Assembly (NCBI RefSeq): GCF_001483755.1
Contig: NZ_LQBK01000023.1
Span: forward strand, 20,976-84,975
From: Kocuria rosea subsp. polaris
GTDB lineage: Bacteria > Actinomycetota > Actinomycetes > Actinomycetales > Micrococcaceae
Reading direction: 5' to 3'
DNA length: 64,000 nucleotides
Shown here: positions 14,723-24,375 of the stretch, one piece after another
Numbering within the stretch: position 1 is the first letter of the stretch
How the letters are laid out: each line of letters starts with the position of its first letter
Position numbers and translations under genes: made by a program
The notes under the pieces: model-generated
What the model saw: only the letters and a program-made list of their open reading frames with translations
Database searches by the model: none
What the model was told of the DNA's origin: nothing

Positions 14723-16051
14723 ATGGAAGTCTCACTCACCGTCTGGATCGTCACGGTCGCGGCCATCATCGGCCTGCTCCTGTTCGACTACGTGTTCCAC
14801 GTGCGCAAGGCGCACGAGCCCCAGCTGAAGGAAGCCGCGATCTGGTCGGCGATCTACGTGGGCATCGCCCTAGTCTTCGGCCTGTACGTGCTCCTCCAGT
14901 GGGGAGGCCGGTACGCCGGGGAGTACTACGCCGGGTACATCACGGAGAAGGCCCTGTCGGTGGACAACCTCTTCGTGTTCCTCATCATCATGGCGTCCTT
15001 CAAGGTCCCGCGCGCGGACCAGCAGAAGGTCCTGCTGTTCGGCATCACCTTCGCCCTGATCGCCCGGACCGCCCTGATCTTCGTGGGCGCGGGGCTGATC
15101 AACCAGTTCGCGTGGGTCTTCTACCTGTTCGGTCTCATCCTGCTGCTGACGGCCGGCTCCCTGATCAAGGGCGAGCTCTCGGACTCCGCGCACGACGAGG
15201 CCGACAACTTCATCATCCGCACCGCCAAGCGCTTCATGCACACCTCGGACGAGTACGACGGCGACAAGCTGTTCACGATGGAGAACGGCAAGAAGGTCAT
15301 GACGCCGATGCTCCTCGTCATGGTGGCCATCGGCGGCACGGACGTCCTCTTCGCCCTGGACTCGATCCCCGCGATCTTCGGCCTGACCCAGCAGACCTAC
15401 CTGGTGTTCACCGCCGTGGCGTTCTCGCTGATGGGCCTGCGCCAGCTGTACTTCCTCATCGACGGGCTGCTGGACCGGCTCATCTACCTCTCCTGGGGCC
15501 TGGCCATCATCCTCGGCTTCATCGGGATCAAGCTGATCCTGCACGCGCTGCACGAGAACAACCTGGGCTTCATCAACAACGGCGAGCACGTGGAGGTCGT
15601 CGAGGTCGGCATCGGCCTGTCGCTGACCGTCATCGTGGGCGTCCTGGCCGTCACCGTCCTGGCCTCCCTCTACAGCCCCAAGGGCCGGGCCCTGCGGGTG
15701 CTCAACGGCCTGCAGACCGTCGCCGAGAAGTACGTGACCCTGCCGCAGGACGCCCCGGCCGAGGAGCGCCGGAAGCTGGCCGACAAGGCCGCCAGGTACC
15801 AGCAGCAGATGCCGAAGATCTCCGACAAGCACCGCCAGGAGCTGCTCGAGTCCGAGAAGCACTTCCACGAGCTGCTGGACCGCGCCCGCGGCAAGCACGA
15901 CGAGTTCGAGACCACCGGCGTGGGCCCCGAGCCGGACGCCGTGCCGGACCCGGAGGCCGAGGCGCTCTCCGGCGCCCGGTCCGAGACGCAGGACGCGACC
16001 GGGACCACGACCCCGGACGATCCCCGCGGCGGCGGCAGCTCCGCCGTCTGA
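14723..16051 (+). CDS. TerC family integral membrane protein, probable Mn2+ exporter (Alx-like)
   Basis: A 442-residue TerC-family protein with about nine transmembrane helices. The hallmark ITEKALSVDNLFVF stretch carries conserved charged residues within the membrane and is repeated in form by GGTDVLFALDSIPAIFGLT; both are expected metal-coordinating sites. Family members such as Alx and MeeF/MeeY export Mn2+, partly to metallate secreted proteins. The manganese-type riboswitch immediately upstream supports that role here. The first 330 residues match the usual length. The remaining 110 form a hydrophilic, Lys/Glu-rich and then acidic C-terminal tail, probably cytoplasmic, that many relatives lack. 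The ribosome site before the ATG is weak (GAAAGCAGA), consistent with riboswitch control of translation. Confidence 0.92.
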   Translation: MEVSLTVWIVTVAAIIGLLLFDYVFHVRKAHEPQLKEAAIWSAIYVGIALVFGLYVLLQWGGRYAGEYYAGYITEKALSVDNLFVFLIIMASFKVPRADQQKVLLFGITFALIARTALIFVGAGLINQFAWVFYLFGLILLLTAGSLIKGELSDSAHDEADNFIIRTAKRFMHTSDEYDGDKLFTMENGKKVMTPMLLVMVAIGGTDVLFALDSIPAIFGLTQQTYLVFTAVAFSLMGLRQLYFLIDGLLDRLIYLSWGLAIILGFIGIKLILHALHENNLGFINNGEHVEVVEVGIGLSLTVIVGVLAVTVLASLYSPKGRALRVLNGLQTVAEKYVTLPQDAPAEERRKLADKAARYQQQMPKISDKHRQELLESEKHFHELLDRARGKHDEFETTGVGPEPDAVPDPEAEALSGARSETQDATGTTTPDDPRGGGSSAV

Positions 16052-16087
16052 GCACCACAGGCCTCGGCGCCCCGCGCACCGGGACCA

Positions 16088-16130
16088 GGAGCCCCCGGCG
16101 CGCACCGAGCAGGTGCGCACCGGGGGCTCC
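16088..16130. terminator. Bidirectional terminator between terC-family gene and helicase gene
   Basis: A near-perfect stem: GGAGCCCCCGG, one bulged base, GCGCACC, a five-base loop, then GGTGCGC, one base and CCGGGGGCTCC. It sits between two convergent genes, so it probably serves both. Confidence 0.7.
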
Positions 16131-16183
16131 GTCGTCGTCCCGGGGTGGGGCGGGGAGATGCGGCGGCGCGGAGGGAGTCCGGC

Positions 16184-18796
16184 TCAGCGCCCCGTCTCGG
16201 TGATGGGACCCACGTTGTCCACGACCACGGCCGGGAAGCCGTCCTCGTCCGAGACCCGCAGGTCGATGCGGGCGTTGATGCCCCAGTCGTGGTGGCCGTC
16301 CGGGTCGTCGAAGACCTGGACCACGGTCCAGTACCCGGGCAGGCCCTCGGGCTGCTCGTCGATCCGGATCAGTCCCGGACCCCGCGACTGGGGATCCGTG
16401 TAGATGTCCTCGTGCTCGGCGAAGTACGCGTCCATGGCGTCCGCCCACCGGTCCCGGTCCCAGCCGTGCTCCCCGTCGAGGGCGCCCAGGACCTTGTCCT
16501 TCTCGTCCGCGAACAGCTCCACGCGCTGGAACAGGGCGTTGCGGACCATCACCCGGAACGCCCGGAGGTTGGACGTGATCGCGGGCGGCTGCTCGTCGAT
16601 GAGCTCCTCGAGGGAGTCCGCGGACGTGCCCATGGGGGACTCCTCGCCGGCGGCCAGCTTCTCCCACTCGTCGAGCAGCGAGTTGTCGGTCTGCCGGATG
16701 AGCTCGCCCAGCCACTCGACGAGGTCCTCGAGGTCCTCCCGCAGCAGGTCCAGCGGCACGGTCTGGCGCAGCGCCTTGTAGGCGTCGGAGAGGTAGCGCA
16801 GCAGGATGCCCTCGGAGCGGGCCAGCCCGTAGAACTGCACGTAGTCACCGAACGTCATGGCGCGCTCGTACATGTCCCGCACCACGGACTTCGGCGTCAG
16901 CTCGAACTGCGCCACCCAGGGGGCACCGGTGCGGTAGGTCTCGAACGCCTGGGTCAGCAGCTCCTCGAGCGGCTTGGCGTAGCTGACGTCCTCGAGCTCC
17001 TTCATCCGCTCGTCGTAGTCGAGGCCCTCCGCCTTCATCGACGCCACGGCCTCCCCGCGGGCCTTCTTCTCCTGCATGTTGAGCACCTGGCGGGGCCTCT
17101 CCAGGGTGGCCTCGATGACGGAGACGACGTCCAGGGCGTAGCCCGGGTCCTCGCGGTCCAGCAGGGTGAGGGCGGCGAGGGCGAACGGGGACAGCGGCTG
17201 GTTGAGGGCGAAGTTCTCCTGCAGCTCCACGGTGAGCCGCCAGGTGCGGCCCTCCTCGTCCGGGGTGTCGAGCTTCTCCACCACACCGGCGGCGCGCAGC
17301 TCCTTGAGGATGCCGATGGCCTGCCGGAGCAGGACGCGCTGGCGCTGCCGCGTCTCGTGGTTGTGGGTCAGCAGGTGCCACGCCGCCAGCACCGGGTCCC
17401 CTGGGCGCTGCAGCAGATTGAGCAGCATCGAGTGGGTCACCGTGAAGGAGGAGGTCAGCGGCTCCGGCTCGGAGGCCACCAGGGTCTCGAAGGTGGGCTT
17501 GCCCCAGGACACGAAGCCCTGCGGCGGCTTCTTCCGCACCACCTGCCGCAGCTTCTTCTGATCGTCGCCGAACTTGGCGTGGGCCTTCTTCATGGCCTTG
17601 TTGTTCTCGATGACGTGCTCGGGGGCCTGGACCACCACGGTGCCCGCGGTGTCGTAGCCGGCCCGTCCCGCCCGGCCGGCGATCTGGTGGAACTCGCGGG
17701 CGTTGAGCCGGCGGGTGCGCTCGCCGTCGAACTTGGACAGCGCCGTGATCACCACGGTGCGGATGGGCACGTTGATGCCCACCCCCAGGGTGTCGGTGCC
17801 GCAGATGACCTTGAGCAGCCCGGTCTGGGCGAGCTGCTCCACGAGCCGGCGGTACTTGGGCAGCATCCCGGCGTGGTGGACGCCGATGCCGTGGCGGACC
17901 AGGCGGTTGAGGGTCTTGCCGAAGCCGGCGGAGAAGCGGAACCCGGCGATCAGCTCGCCGATGCGCTCCTTCTCCTCCTTGGTCAGCACGTTCACGGACA
18001 TCAGGTTCTGCGCCTGGTCCATGGCCTGCAGCTGGGAGAAGTGCACCACGTAGACCGGGGCCTGGTTGGTGCTCAGCAGCTCCTCGAGGGCCTCGTGGAT
18101 GGGGTCCTCGGACCAGTAGTGGTGCAGCGGGATGGGCCGCTCCGCGGAGGAGACCGTGGTGGTCGGGCGCCCGGTGAGCTCCGTGATCCCCTCCTCGAAG
18201 CGGGAGACGTCCCCGAGCGTGGCGCTCATGAGCAGGAACTGCGCCTGGGGCAGCTCCAGCAGCGGCACCTGCCAGGCCCAGCCGCGCTGGGGGTCGGAGT
18301 AGAAGTGGAACTCGTCCATGACCACGGGCCCCACGTCCGCGTCCCGGCCCTCGCGCAGGGCGACGTTGGCGAGGATCTCGGCGGTGCAGCAGATGATCGG
18401 GGCGGCGGCGTTGACCGCGGAGTCACCGGTGACCATGCCGACGTTCTCCGCGCCGAAGATCTCCACGAGGGAGAAGAACTTCTCGGACACGAGCGCCTTG
18501 ATCGGGGCGGTGTAGTAGGAGCGCTGCCCGGCGGCGAGGCCCGCGAAGTGCGCCGCGACCGCCACGGTGGACTTCCCGGACCCGGTCGGGGTCGCGAGGA
18601 TCACGTTCGACCCGCTCGCGAACTCGAGCACGGCCTCGTCCTGCGCGGGGTAGAGCTCCATGTCCCGGGAGGCGATCCAGCCGAGGAACCCCTCGTAGAC
18701 CTCGTCCCCGGACAGGGCGTTGGTGGCGAAGTCGCCGCGGTAGTACGGATGGCCCGGGGCGCCGAGCTCGGGGGAGAGGGCTTCGAGGAGTTTCAT
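16184..18796 (-). CDS. DEAD/DEAH-box helicase with DUF3516 domain
   Basis: An 870-residue superfamily 2 helicase. Walker A is ATPTGSGKS at about 68-76, the DExH box is DEFH at 161-164 and motif III is LMSATLGD. The second RecA-like domain ends with FHQIAGRAGRAG, the motif VI arginine finger region. The N-terminal half resembles Ski2-like and RNA/DNA helicases. The C-terminal half corresponds to DUF3516, characteristic of actinobacterial members. The cellular role is unknown; RNA processing or repair are possibilities. The ATG at 18796 follows GGAGGACG. A TACAGT at 18805-18810 would put the transcription start within a couple of bases of the ATG. It is divergent from fhs and converges on the TerC-family gene. 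Confidence 0.93.
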   Translation of the reverse strand: MKLLEALSPELGAPGHPYYRGDFATNALSGDEVYEGFLGWIASRDMELYPAQDEAVLEFASGSNVILATPTGSGKSTVAVAAHFAGLAAGQRSYYTAPIKALVSEKFFSLVEIFGAENVGMVTGDSAVNAAAPIICCTAEILANVALREGRDADVGPVVMDEFHFYSDPQRGWAWQVPLLELPQAQFLLMSATLGDVSRFEEGITELTGRPTTTVSSAERPIPLHHYWSEDPIHEALEELLSTNQAPVYVVHFSQLQAMDQAQNLMSVNVLTKEEKERIGELIAGFRFSAGFGKTLNRLVRHGIGVHHAGMLPKYRRLVEQLAQTGLLKVICGTDTLGVGINVPIRTVVITALSKFDGERTRRLNAREFHQIAGRAGRAGYDTAGTVVVQAPEHVIENNKAMKKAHAKFGDDQKKLRQVVRKKPPQGFVSWGKPTFETLVASEPEPLTSSFTVTHSMLLNLLQRPGDPVLAAWHLLTHNHETRQRQRVLLRQAIGILKELRAAGVVEKLDTPDEEGRTWRLTVELQENFALNQPLSPFALAALTLLDREDPGYALDVVSVIEATLERPRQVLNMQEKKARGEAVASMKAEGLDYDERMKELEDVSYAKPLEELLTQAFETYRTGAPWVAQFELTPKSVVRDMYERAMTFGDYVQFYGLARSEGILLRYLSDAYKALRQTVPLDLLREDLEDLVEWLGELIRQTDNSLLDEWEKLAAGEESPMGTSADSLEELIDEQPPAITSNLRAFRVMVRNALFQRVELFADEKDKVLGALDGEHGWDRDRWADAMDAYFAEHEDIYTDPQSRGPGLIRIDEQPEGLPGYWTVVQVFDDPDGHHDWGINARIDLRVSDEDGFPAVVVDNVGPITETGR

Positions 18797-18804
18797 CGTC
18801 CTCC

Positions 18805-18810
18805 ACTGTA
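18805..18810 (-). promoter_or_regulatory. -10 element of the DUF3516 helicase gene
   Basis: TACAGT on the - strand lies eight bases before the ATG, giving at most a one- to two-base leader. GGAGG lies in the spacer but would not be transcribed if this start is used. Confidence 0.45.
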
Positions 18811-18970
18811 TCGGGCACGGTATTCGGGACGGCGCCGCGGGGCCCGTGCCGGTTCCGGGACCGCGGGCCCGTGCGCGTTCCGCACCGCCGGGAGCCGGAA
18901 CCGGCACGAGGACGGCAGGACGACGGCGGGGCGCTCGCCGGAGCGGGCCCGGATCCAGCAGACTGGGCCC

Positions 18971-20707
18971 ATGACGCACGGCACCGCCCCGCTGCCCTCG
19001 GACCTGGAGATCGCCCAGGCCGCCCGGCCCCGCCCCGTGACCGAGATCGCGGCCGCGGCCGGCATCGCCCCCGACCGCCTGGAGCCCTACGGGCGGTTCG
19101 TCGCGAAGGTCGACCCGCGACCGGACGAGGTGACCACCCCCGAGGAGGCCACCGGCCGCAAGCACGCCCGCGGCGTGCGCTACGTGGTGGTCACGGCGCT
19201 GACGCCCACGCCGCTGGGCGAGGGGAAGACGGCCACGGCGGTGGGCCTGGCCCAGGGGATGGCCGCCACCGGGCGCTCCGCCGCCCTGACCCTGCGCCAG
19301 CCCTCCATGGGCCCCACGTTCGGCATCAAGGGCGGCGCCGCGGGGGCGGGCTACGCCCAGCTGCTGCCGATGGACAAGCTCAACCTGCACCTGACCGGGG
19401 ACTTCCACGCCGTGACCGCCGCGCACAACCTGCTGGCGGCGATGATCGACAACCACCTGCACCACGGCAACGCACTGGGCCTGGACGTCCGCTCGATCAC
19501 GTGGCGGCGGGTCCTCGACGTCAACGACCGGGCCCTGCGCACCGTGGTGGTGGGCCTCGGCGACCACCAGGACGGCGTGCCCCGGCAGACGGGCTTCGAC
19601 ATCACGGCCGCGTCCGAGGTGATGGTGATCCTCTCGCTCGCCACGTCCTTCGCCGACCTCCGCCGCCGCCTGGGCCGGATCGTGGTGGGCTACACGCACG
19701 ACGGCGAGCCCGTCTCCGCGGAGGACCTCAGGGCCGCCGGCTCCATGGCGGTGATGCTGCAGGACGCCTTCCAGCCGAACCTGCTGCAGACCCTCGAGGC
19801 GACCCCGGCCCTGGTCCACGCCGGGCCGTTCGGCAACATCGCGACCGGCAACTCCTCCGTGGTCGCCGACTACGTGGCCATGGCGCACGCCGACTACGTC
19901 ATCACCGAGGCCGGGTTCGGCGCGGACATGGGCCTGGAGCGCCTGGTCAACGTCAAGGCCCGGGTCTCCGGCCTGACCCCGGACGCGGCCGTGCTCGTCA
20001 CCACGGTGCGGGCGCTGAAGGCCCACTCGGGCCGCTACTCCGTGCGGCCGGGCCGGGCGCTGCCCGCCGAGATGCTCCAGGAGAACCCCGGGGACGTCGA
20101 GGCCGGGGCCGTCAACCTGCTCCACCACCTGGCCATCGCCCGGTCCTTCGGGGTCTCCCCGGTGGTGGCGATCAACGCGTTCCCCGGGGACCACCCCTCG
20201 GAGCACGAGGCGATCCGCCGGATCGCCCGGGCGGCCGGGGCCGAGGTGGCCGTGTGCACGTCGGTCGCCGACGGCGGGGCGGGGGCTGCCGAGCTCGCCG
20301 ACGCCGTGGCCGCCGCGTGCGAGCACCCGGCCGGCTACACCCCGACCTACGGGCTCACCGAGTCGCTCGAGGACAAGCTCACCGCGGTCGCCACCCGCGT
20401 CTACGGCGCCGACGGCCTCGAGATCTCCCCGGCCGCGGAGCGCCAGCTGGAGCGCTACGAGGAGCTGGGCTTCGGCGGGCTGCCGGTCGTCGTGGCCAAG
20501 ACCCACCTGTCGACCACCGCCGACCCGTCCCTCAAGGGCGCCCCCAGCGGGTGGTCCCTGCCGGTCCGGGAGCTGCGTGCCGCCGTGGGCGCCGGGTACC
20601 TCTACGCGATCTGCGGGACGATGCGCACCATGCCCGGCCTGGGCACCTCCCCGGCCGCCGAACGGATCGGGATCGACGACGACGGGCGCGTCACCGGCCT
20701 CTTCTGA
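18971..20707 (+). CDS. fhs: Formate-tetrahydrofolate ligase
   Basis: The 578-residue enzyme makes 10-formyl-tetrahydrofolate from formate, ATP and tetrahydrofolate, feeding the cytoplasmic one-carbon pool. The ATP-binding stretch TPTPLGEGKTATAVGL (about 78-93) and the family segments RQPSMGPTFGIKGGAAGAGYAQ, LTGDFHAVTAAHNLL and TEAGFGADMGLER are intact. Length is close to the usual 555-560 residues, with a slightly longer N-terminus. No Shine-Dalgarno is visible. A CAGACT six bases before the ATG could be an imperfect -10 for a leaderless transcript. It is divergent from the helicase gene and followed by tandem 16-bp repeats. Confidence 0.97.
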   Translation: MTHGTAPLPSDLEIAQAARPRPVTEIAAAAGIAPDRLEPYGRFVAKVDPRPDEVTTPEEATGRKHARGVRYVVVTALTPTPLGEGKTATAVGLAQGMAATGRSAALTLRQPSMGPTFGIKGGAAGAGYAQLLPMDKLNLHLTGDFHAVTAAHNLLAAMIDNHLHHGNALGLDVRSITWRRVLDVNDRALRTVVVGLGDHQDGVPRQTGFDITAASEVMVILSLATSFADLRRRLGRIVVGYTHDGEPVSAEDLRAAGSMAVMLQDAFQPNLLQTLEATPALVHAGPFGNIATGNSSVVADYVAMAHADYVITEAGFGADMGLERLVNVKARVSGLTPDAAVLVTTVRALKAHSGRYSVRPGRALPAEMLQENPGDVEAGAVNLLHHLAIARSFGVSPVVAINAFPGDHPSEHEAIRRIARAAGAEVAVCTSVADGGAGAAELADAVAAACEHPAGYTPTYGLTESLEDKLTAVATRVYGADGLEISPAAERQLERYEELGFGGLPVVVAKTHLSTTADPSLKGAPSGWSLPVRELRAAVGAGYLYAICGTMRTMPGLGTSPAAERIGIDDDGRVTGLF

Positions 20708-20731
20708 CGCCCTCGACCGCCGGCGCACCCC

Positions 20732-20842
20732 GTTCCGAAGGCACGTCTGTCCTGGCGCACCCCTGTTCCGGCGCACCCCTGTTCCGGCGCACGCCGGTCC
20801 TGGCGTACCCCTGTTCCGGCGCACGCCGGTTCCGGCGAGCGT
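20732..20842 (+). repeat. 16-bp tandem repeat array, about six to seven copies
   Basis: Five consecutive units of exactly 16 bp occupy 20749-20828, and a sixth partial unit runs to 20842. The common unit is GTTCCGGCGCACCCCT, with variants starting GTCCTGGCG or ending ACGCCG. A diverged 17-bp unit precedes them (20732-20748). The array fills the gap between the convergent fhs and patatin genes. The 16-bp period is not a multiple of three, so it is not coding. There are no unique spacers, so it is not a CRISPR array. It behaves like a small minisatellite. Confidence 0.85.
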
Positions 20843-20868
20843 CTCCCCGGCCCGCACCTCATGTCGGC

Positions 20869-23800
20869 TCACCGGCGGGGCAGCAGCTCCTCACCGGGCC
20901 CGAACCGCCGCAGCACGGCCTCACCGGGCGCCCACCACAGCACGGCCGCCCAGCCGAGCACCGCTCCCGCCACGGCCGGCAGATCGGCCCGGAGCGCGCC
21001 GGGCCCGCCCGCCCAGGTCCACAGCAGCCAGGCCGCGGCGCCCCCGAGGGCCGCGGCGGCCGCCGCGACGGCCAGGGCCGGAACGGGCCGCACCCATCCC
21101 GCCAGCAGCAGCGCGCCCGCCACGAACAGGGCCAGGGCGAGCACGGCGGCCCGCGGTCCGGCGCCGGCTGGCACCCCGTCCAGGAGCCCCGTCAGGGCGG
21201 CCCCGGCCCACACGGCCACCGCCGAGAGCACCACGAGGGCTGCGCGCCCGACCTCGTCCACGCCCGCGCGGCCCGGCACCCGCACCGCCACGACCGCGGC
21301 GAGGCGCTCCAGGCCGAGCGCGGCGAGCACCAGGAGCAGGGCCGCGGCGGCGCGCCGGGACGGCACGGCCGCCCAGAGGGGGAGCAGCAGGGACAGCGCG
21401 GCCGCCCCCAGCAGGGCGGCCCGCCGCAGCGCCCGGCGGCGGGCGGCGGCCACGTCGTCCGCCGTGACGGCCGGGACCGCAGCCCCCGCGGGCCCGGTGC
21501 GCGGGGGCGGCCGGACCCCGGTGGCGTCCCGGACGGCCGCCCACCGCCGCAGCGCGCGCCGGCCCGTGCGCAGGAGGGACAGCACCAGCGCGGCGGACGC
21601 TGCCGCGAGCAGCACGGTCCCCGGCCAGGACCAGGCCGGACCGGCGCCGGCGGCCGGGCCCGTGGCCGGCCACAGCCCGGCCGCCAGCACCACGGCGACC
21701 AGGGCGGCGCGCACCGGGACGACCACGGTGGGCAGGAGCACCAGCACGGGCTGCAGCACCAGCAGCACCGCCTCCCAGGCGGGCCGGGGCAGGTCCGGGG
21801 TGCCGGCCAGGGCGCGGCCGAGCACGCGCACCCCGCGCGAGGCCAGCGAGAGACGGTGGCCCGGGGCCAGCCGGTCCAGCCCGTCGGCGCCCGCGCCGAC
21901 CGCCGCCCGGCCCCGTGCGGCGGAGCCGTCGCCGAGGTCCCGCAGCAGGCTGGTCTGCAGGCGGGCGACGGCGGGGTCGTCCGTCGCCGAGTCCGTGCCG
22001 CGAGGTCCGCCGGCCGCGCCGGACGCCGCACTGGACGGCGCGCCGGACGCCGGGGCGGCGCCGGGCGCCGGCAGGCCGCGCAGGAACCCGGCGACGCCGG
22101 CCGCCGCGTCGAGGCGGCCCCACCACCAGTCGTTGGCCCGCCAGTCCCCGGCCAGGAACCCCCGGAAGTTCAGCAGCCCGGCACCGGCCAGCTTGGCGCC
22201 GGCCGGCATCCGGCCGTCGTCGGCCGTGAGCAGCCGCGCGAGCTCCCGCGGCCCCGCGCCCCGCGCGTCGAGGGCCTGCTGAAGGCGGTCGAGCACGAGC
22301 GAGTCCCGGAGGGCGGCGTGCGCGGCGGGCTCCGCGGGGGCCTGGTCCCCGCGGATCTCGCCGTAGGCCACGGGGGACACCGCGGCGGGGATCCCGGCCG
22401 CGGCCAGGAGCGGGGGCAGGTCCACGGCGCCCAGCGCCGCGTCCCCGGCGGGGATCCTCGACCAGGGGGACGCTTCCCACACCGCCCGCCGACCCGCCCG
22501 CGCCGGGCCGTCGGCGTCCAGCTGCTGCGCCACCGCGGAGTGCAGACGCCGCAGCCCGTCCACGACCGCGTCGAGCTCCGCCCAGGAGCCCGCCGTCGGC
22601 TCGGCGCCGGCCGTGCCCAGCCAGGGGCCGACGGCCGCCGCCGGCTCGGCGGCGGGGTCCGCGAGGGCGGCGAGCACGGCGTGGAACCGCCGGTCGCGCT
22701 GGTGGCGAGCGACCGTCAGCACCCGGTAGGCGCGCTGCCGGGCGCCGGCCGCGTCGAAGCCCCCGGCCGGGCCCGGCAGGCCGGCGAGGCCCAGCTCCTC
22801 CAGGACGCGCACCCAGGACAGCACGCAGGAGGCGGCGTCGAACAGCGCCTGCGCTCCCCGCAGCACCGCCGCGGCGGAGGGCTCCTCGAGCGGGCCCCGG
22901 GAGAGCGCGTCGTAGCGCCGGAGCAGCTCCGCCCGCAAGGGCTCGAGCGCACGGGGCGGCCGGGCCCGCAGGGCGTCGCGCCGGGCCGTGGTCGAGGTGA
23001 GCTGCCACTCCGCGGGCCGGGTCAGGAGCCGGGACAGCAGGTCGGCGTCGGCCCGGGCCCGGTAGCGGAGATAGCCCCGGCGGCGCTCCTCGAGCGCGGC
23101 CCCGTCCCAGGAGTCGATCAGGGCCGCGAGCGGGTGCAGGCGGCCCCGGGCCACGAGCTGGGCGTCCAGGTAGTCGGACAGGGCCAGCACCTCGTCGTCG
23201 TCCGACTCCCGCCGGGGCAGCCGGGCGACCGTGGCGGCGAGCGTGCCCACCAGACGCGGGAGATCGCGCTCGAAGGGCACGCGGGGCTCGCGGTGGGGCG
23301 GGTCCGGGTCGAGGTACAGCAGGCCCCGGTCGGCGTGCCGCAGGGACGTCCTGGTGCGAGCGGCCTCCAGCGCCCGGTCGATGGGGATGTTGTCGAACAC
23401 GCCGCCGTCCACCACGTGGTAGGGAAGCTCCGCGGGCTCACAGTGCGCGCCGAAGGCGTGGCTCAGGTCGGGGCGCCCGGCGGCCGGGCCCGGTGCCCCC
23501 CGGGGGCCCGGGGTGGGGGCGGACCACACCGAGGCCGGCTCGAAGGCGCCGGGGAAGGAGGCCGTCGCCCGGGCCGCGTAGGCCAGCCGGGAGAGCGCCG
23601 CGGCGGCCTCCCCGGGCGCGGTGTCCCGCGCCGGGATGTCGTTGCCCAGGGGCGGGGCGGGGGCGCCGGGCTCCCGCGACGCGAAGTGGAAGTCGCCGCG
23701 CCCCTCCGCCGTCGCACTGTAGAGGGAGGGGTCGCTGTCCAGGACCGTGGCGGAGAGCTCCACCGTGACGTGCTCCGCGACCAGGTCCGGGTGGTGCTCC

Positions 23801-24375
23801 GCGCTGCCGTGGAGGGACCGGAGCGCCTCGAGCAGCCGCGGCCACAGGTAGTCGTCCCCGCGCAGCATCGAGTCCACGGGGCGCCGGCCGAGCGGGCGCA
23901 GCAGGCGGTCCAGGGCGCCGTGCTCCGCCCAGATCCGGCCGAGGGCGTCCAGGTCGGTGCCGGCGCGCTGGGCCACCGCGTGCACCACGCCGTTGAGGCC
24001 GCCGGCGCTGGCCCCGGCGAGGAGGTCGAGCTCCACCCGGTCGTAGCCGGCGTCCGCGAGCAGCCGGGCGTACACCGCCGCGCGCTCGGCCAGCCGGGGA
24101 TCGGCCTCCTCCGCTGGGTGCAGGAGCACCGCGTGCAGCCGGCCCGCGCCGTCCCGGTGGAGGCGGATCCGGCGCAGCACGTCGAGCTCGGCCACCGCGC
24201 CGCCGATCCACACGGCGAGGCTCACGCCGCCGCGCATCGCGAGGGCGAGCCGGAGGGTCCGGCCGAAGGCCGGTGCCTGCCCCGCCGTCGCGTCGGCGAG
24301 CCGCCGGGACGGCGGGAGGACCGTCAGCCGCAGGTCGCCGGGCGGGACGGCGCCGGCCGGCCGCTCAGCCGGCAA
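20869..24375 (-). CDS. Patatin-like phospholipase with DUF3376 and C-terminal membrane domain
   Basis: A 1168-residue protein with a patatin-type acyl hydrolase at its N-terminus. The oxyanion loop is AMRGGVSLAVWIGG (46-59), the nucleophile elbow GASAG (121-125) has Ser123, and the catalytic Asp is in DGG (323-325), completing the Ser-Asp dyad. The middle part contains GDWRANDWWWGRLDAAAG, matching DUF3376. The last 350 residues carry about eight hydrophobic segments, so the hydrolase is membrane-anchored. The expected activity is cleavage of acyl esters in lipids; the substrate is unknown. It starts at a TTG inside the end of the upstream glycosyltransferase gene (11-bp overlap) without a clear ribosome site, so translation is probably coupled. 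The exact start is uncertain. Confidence 0.85.
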   Translation of the reverse strand: MPAERPAGAVPPGDLRLTVLPPSRRLADATAGQAPAFGRTLRLALAMRGGVSLAVWIGGAVAELDVLRRIRLHRDGAGRLHAVLLHPAEEADPRLAERAAVYARLLADAGYDRVELDLLAGASAGGLNGVVHAVAQRAGTDLDALGRIWAEHGALDRLLRPLGRRPVDSMLRGDDYLWPRLLEALRSLHGSAEHHPDLVAEHVTVELSATVLDSDPSLYSATAEGRGDFHFASREPGAPAPPLGNDIPARDTAPGEAAAALSRLAYAARATASFPGAFEPASVWSAPTPGPRGAPGPAAGRPDLSHAFGAHCEPAELPYHVVDGGVFDNIPIDRALEAARTRTSLRHADRGLLYLDPDPPHREPRVPFERDLPRLVGTLAATVARLPRRESDDDEVLALSDYLDAQLVARGRLHPLAALIDSWDGAALEERRRGYLRYRARADADLLSRLLTRPAEWQLTSTTARRDALRARPPRALEPLRAELLRRYDALSRGPLEEPSAAAVLRGAQALFDAASCVLSWVRVLEELGLAGLPGPAGGFDAAGARQRAYRVLTVARHQRDRRFHAVLAALADPAAEPAAAVGPWLGTAGAEPTAGSWAELDAVVDGLRRLHSAVAQQLDADGPARAGRRAVWEASPWSRIPAGDAALGAVDLPPLLAAAGIPAAVSPVAYGEIRGDQAPAEPAAHAALRDSLVLDRLQQALDARGAGPRELARLLTADDGRMPAGAKLAGAGLLNFRGFLAGDWRANDWWWGRLDAAAGVAGFLRGLPAPGAAPASGAPSSAASGAAGGPRGTDSATDDPAVARLQTSLLRDLGDGSAARGRAAVGAGADGLDRLAPGHRLSLASRGVRVLGRALAGTPDLPRPAWEAVLLVLQPVLVLLPTVVVPVRAALVAVVLAAGLWPATGPAAGAGPAWSWPGTVLLAAASAALVLSLLRTGRRALRRWAAVRDATGVRPPPRTGPAGAAVPAVTADDVAAARRRALRRAALLGAAALSLLLPLWAAVPSRRAAAALLLVLAALGLERLAAVVAVRVPGRAGVDEVGRAALVVLSAVAVWAGAALTGLLDGVPAGAGPRAAVLALALFVAGALLLAGWVRPVPALAVAAAAAALGGAAAWLLWTWAGGPGALRADLPAVAGAVLGWAAVLWWAPGEAVLRRFGPGEELLPRR

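Noticed and set aside
18959..18964. CAGACT six bases before fhs as a leaderless -10
   Set aside because: The spacing fits, but the first base departs from TANNNT, so it is mentioned in the gene entry only and not called.
20749..20842. Tandem repeat considered as a CRISPR array
   Set aside because: Units are directly adjacent, 16 bp long and have no unique spacers; no cas genes are present.
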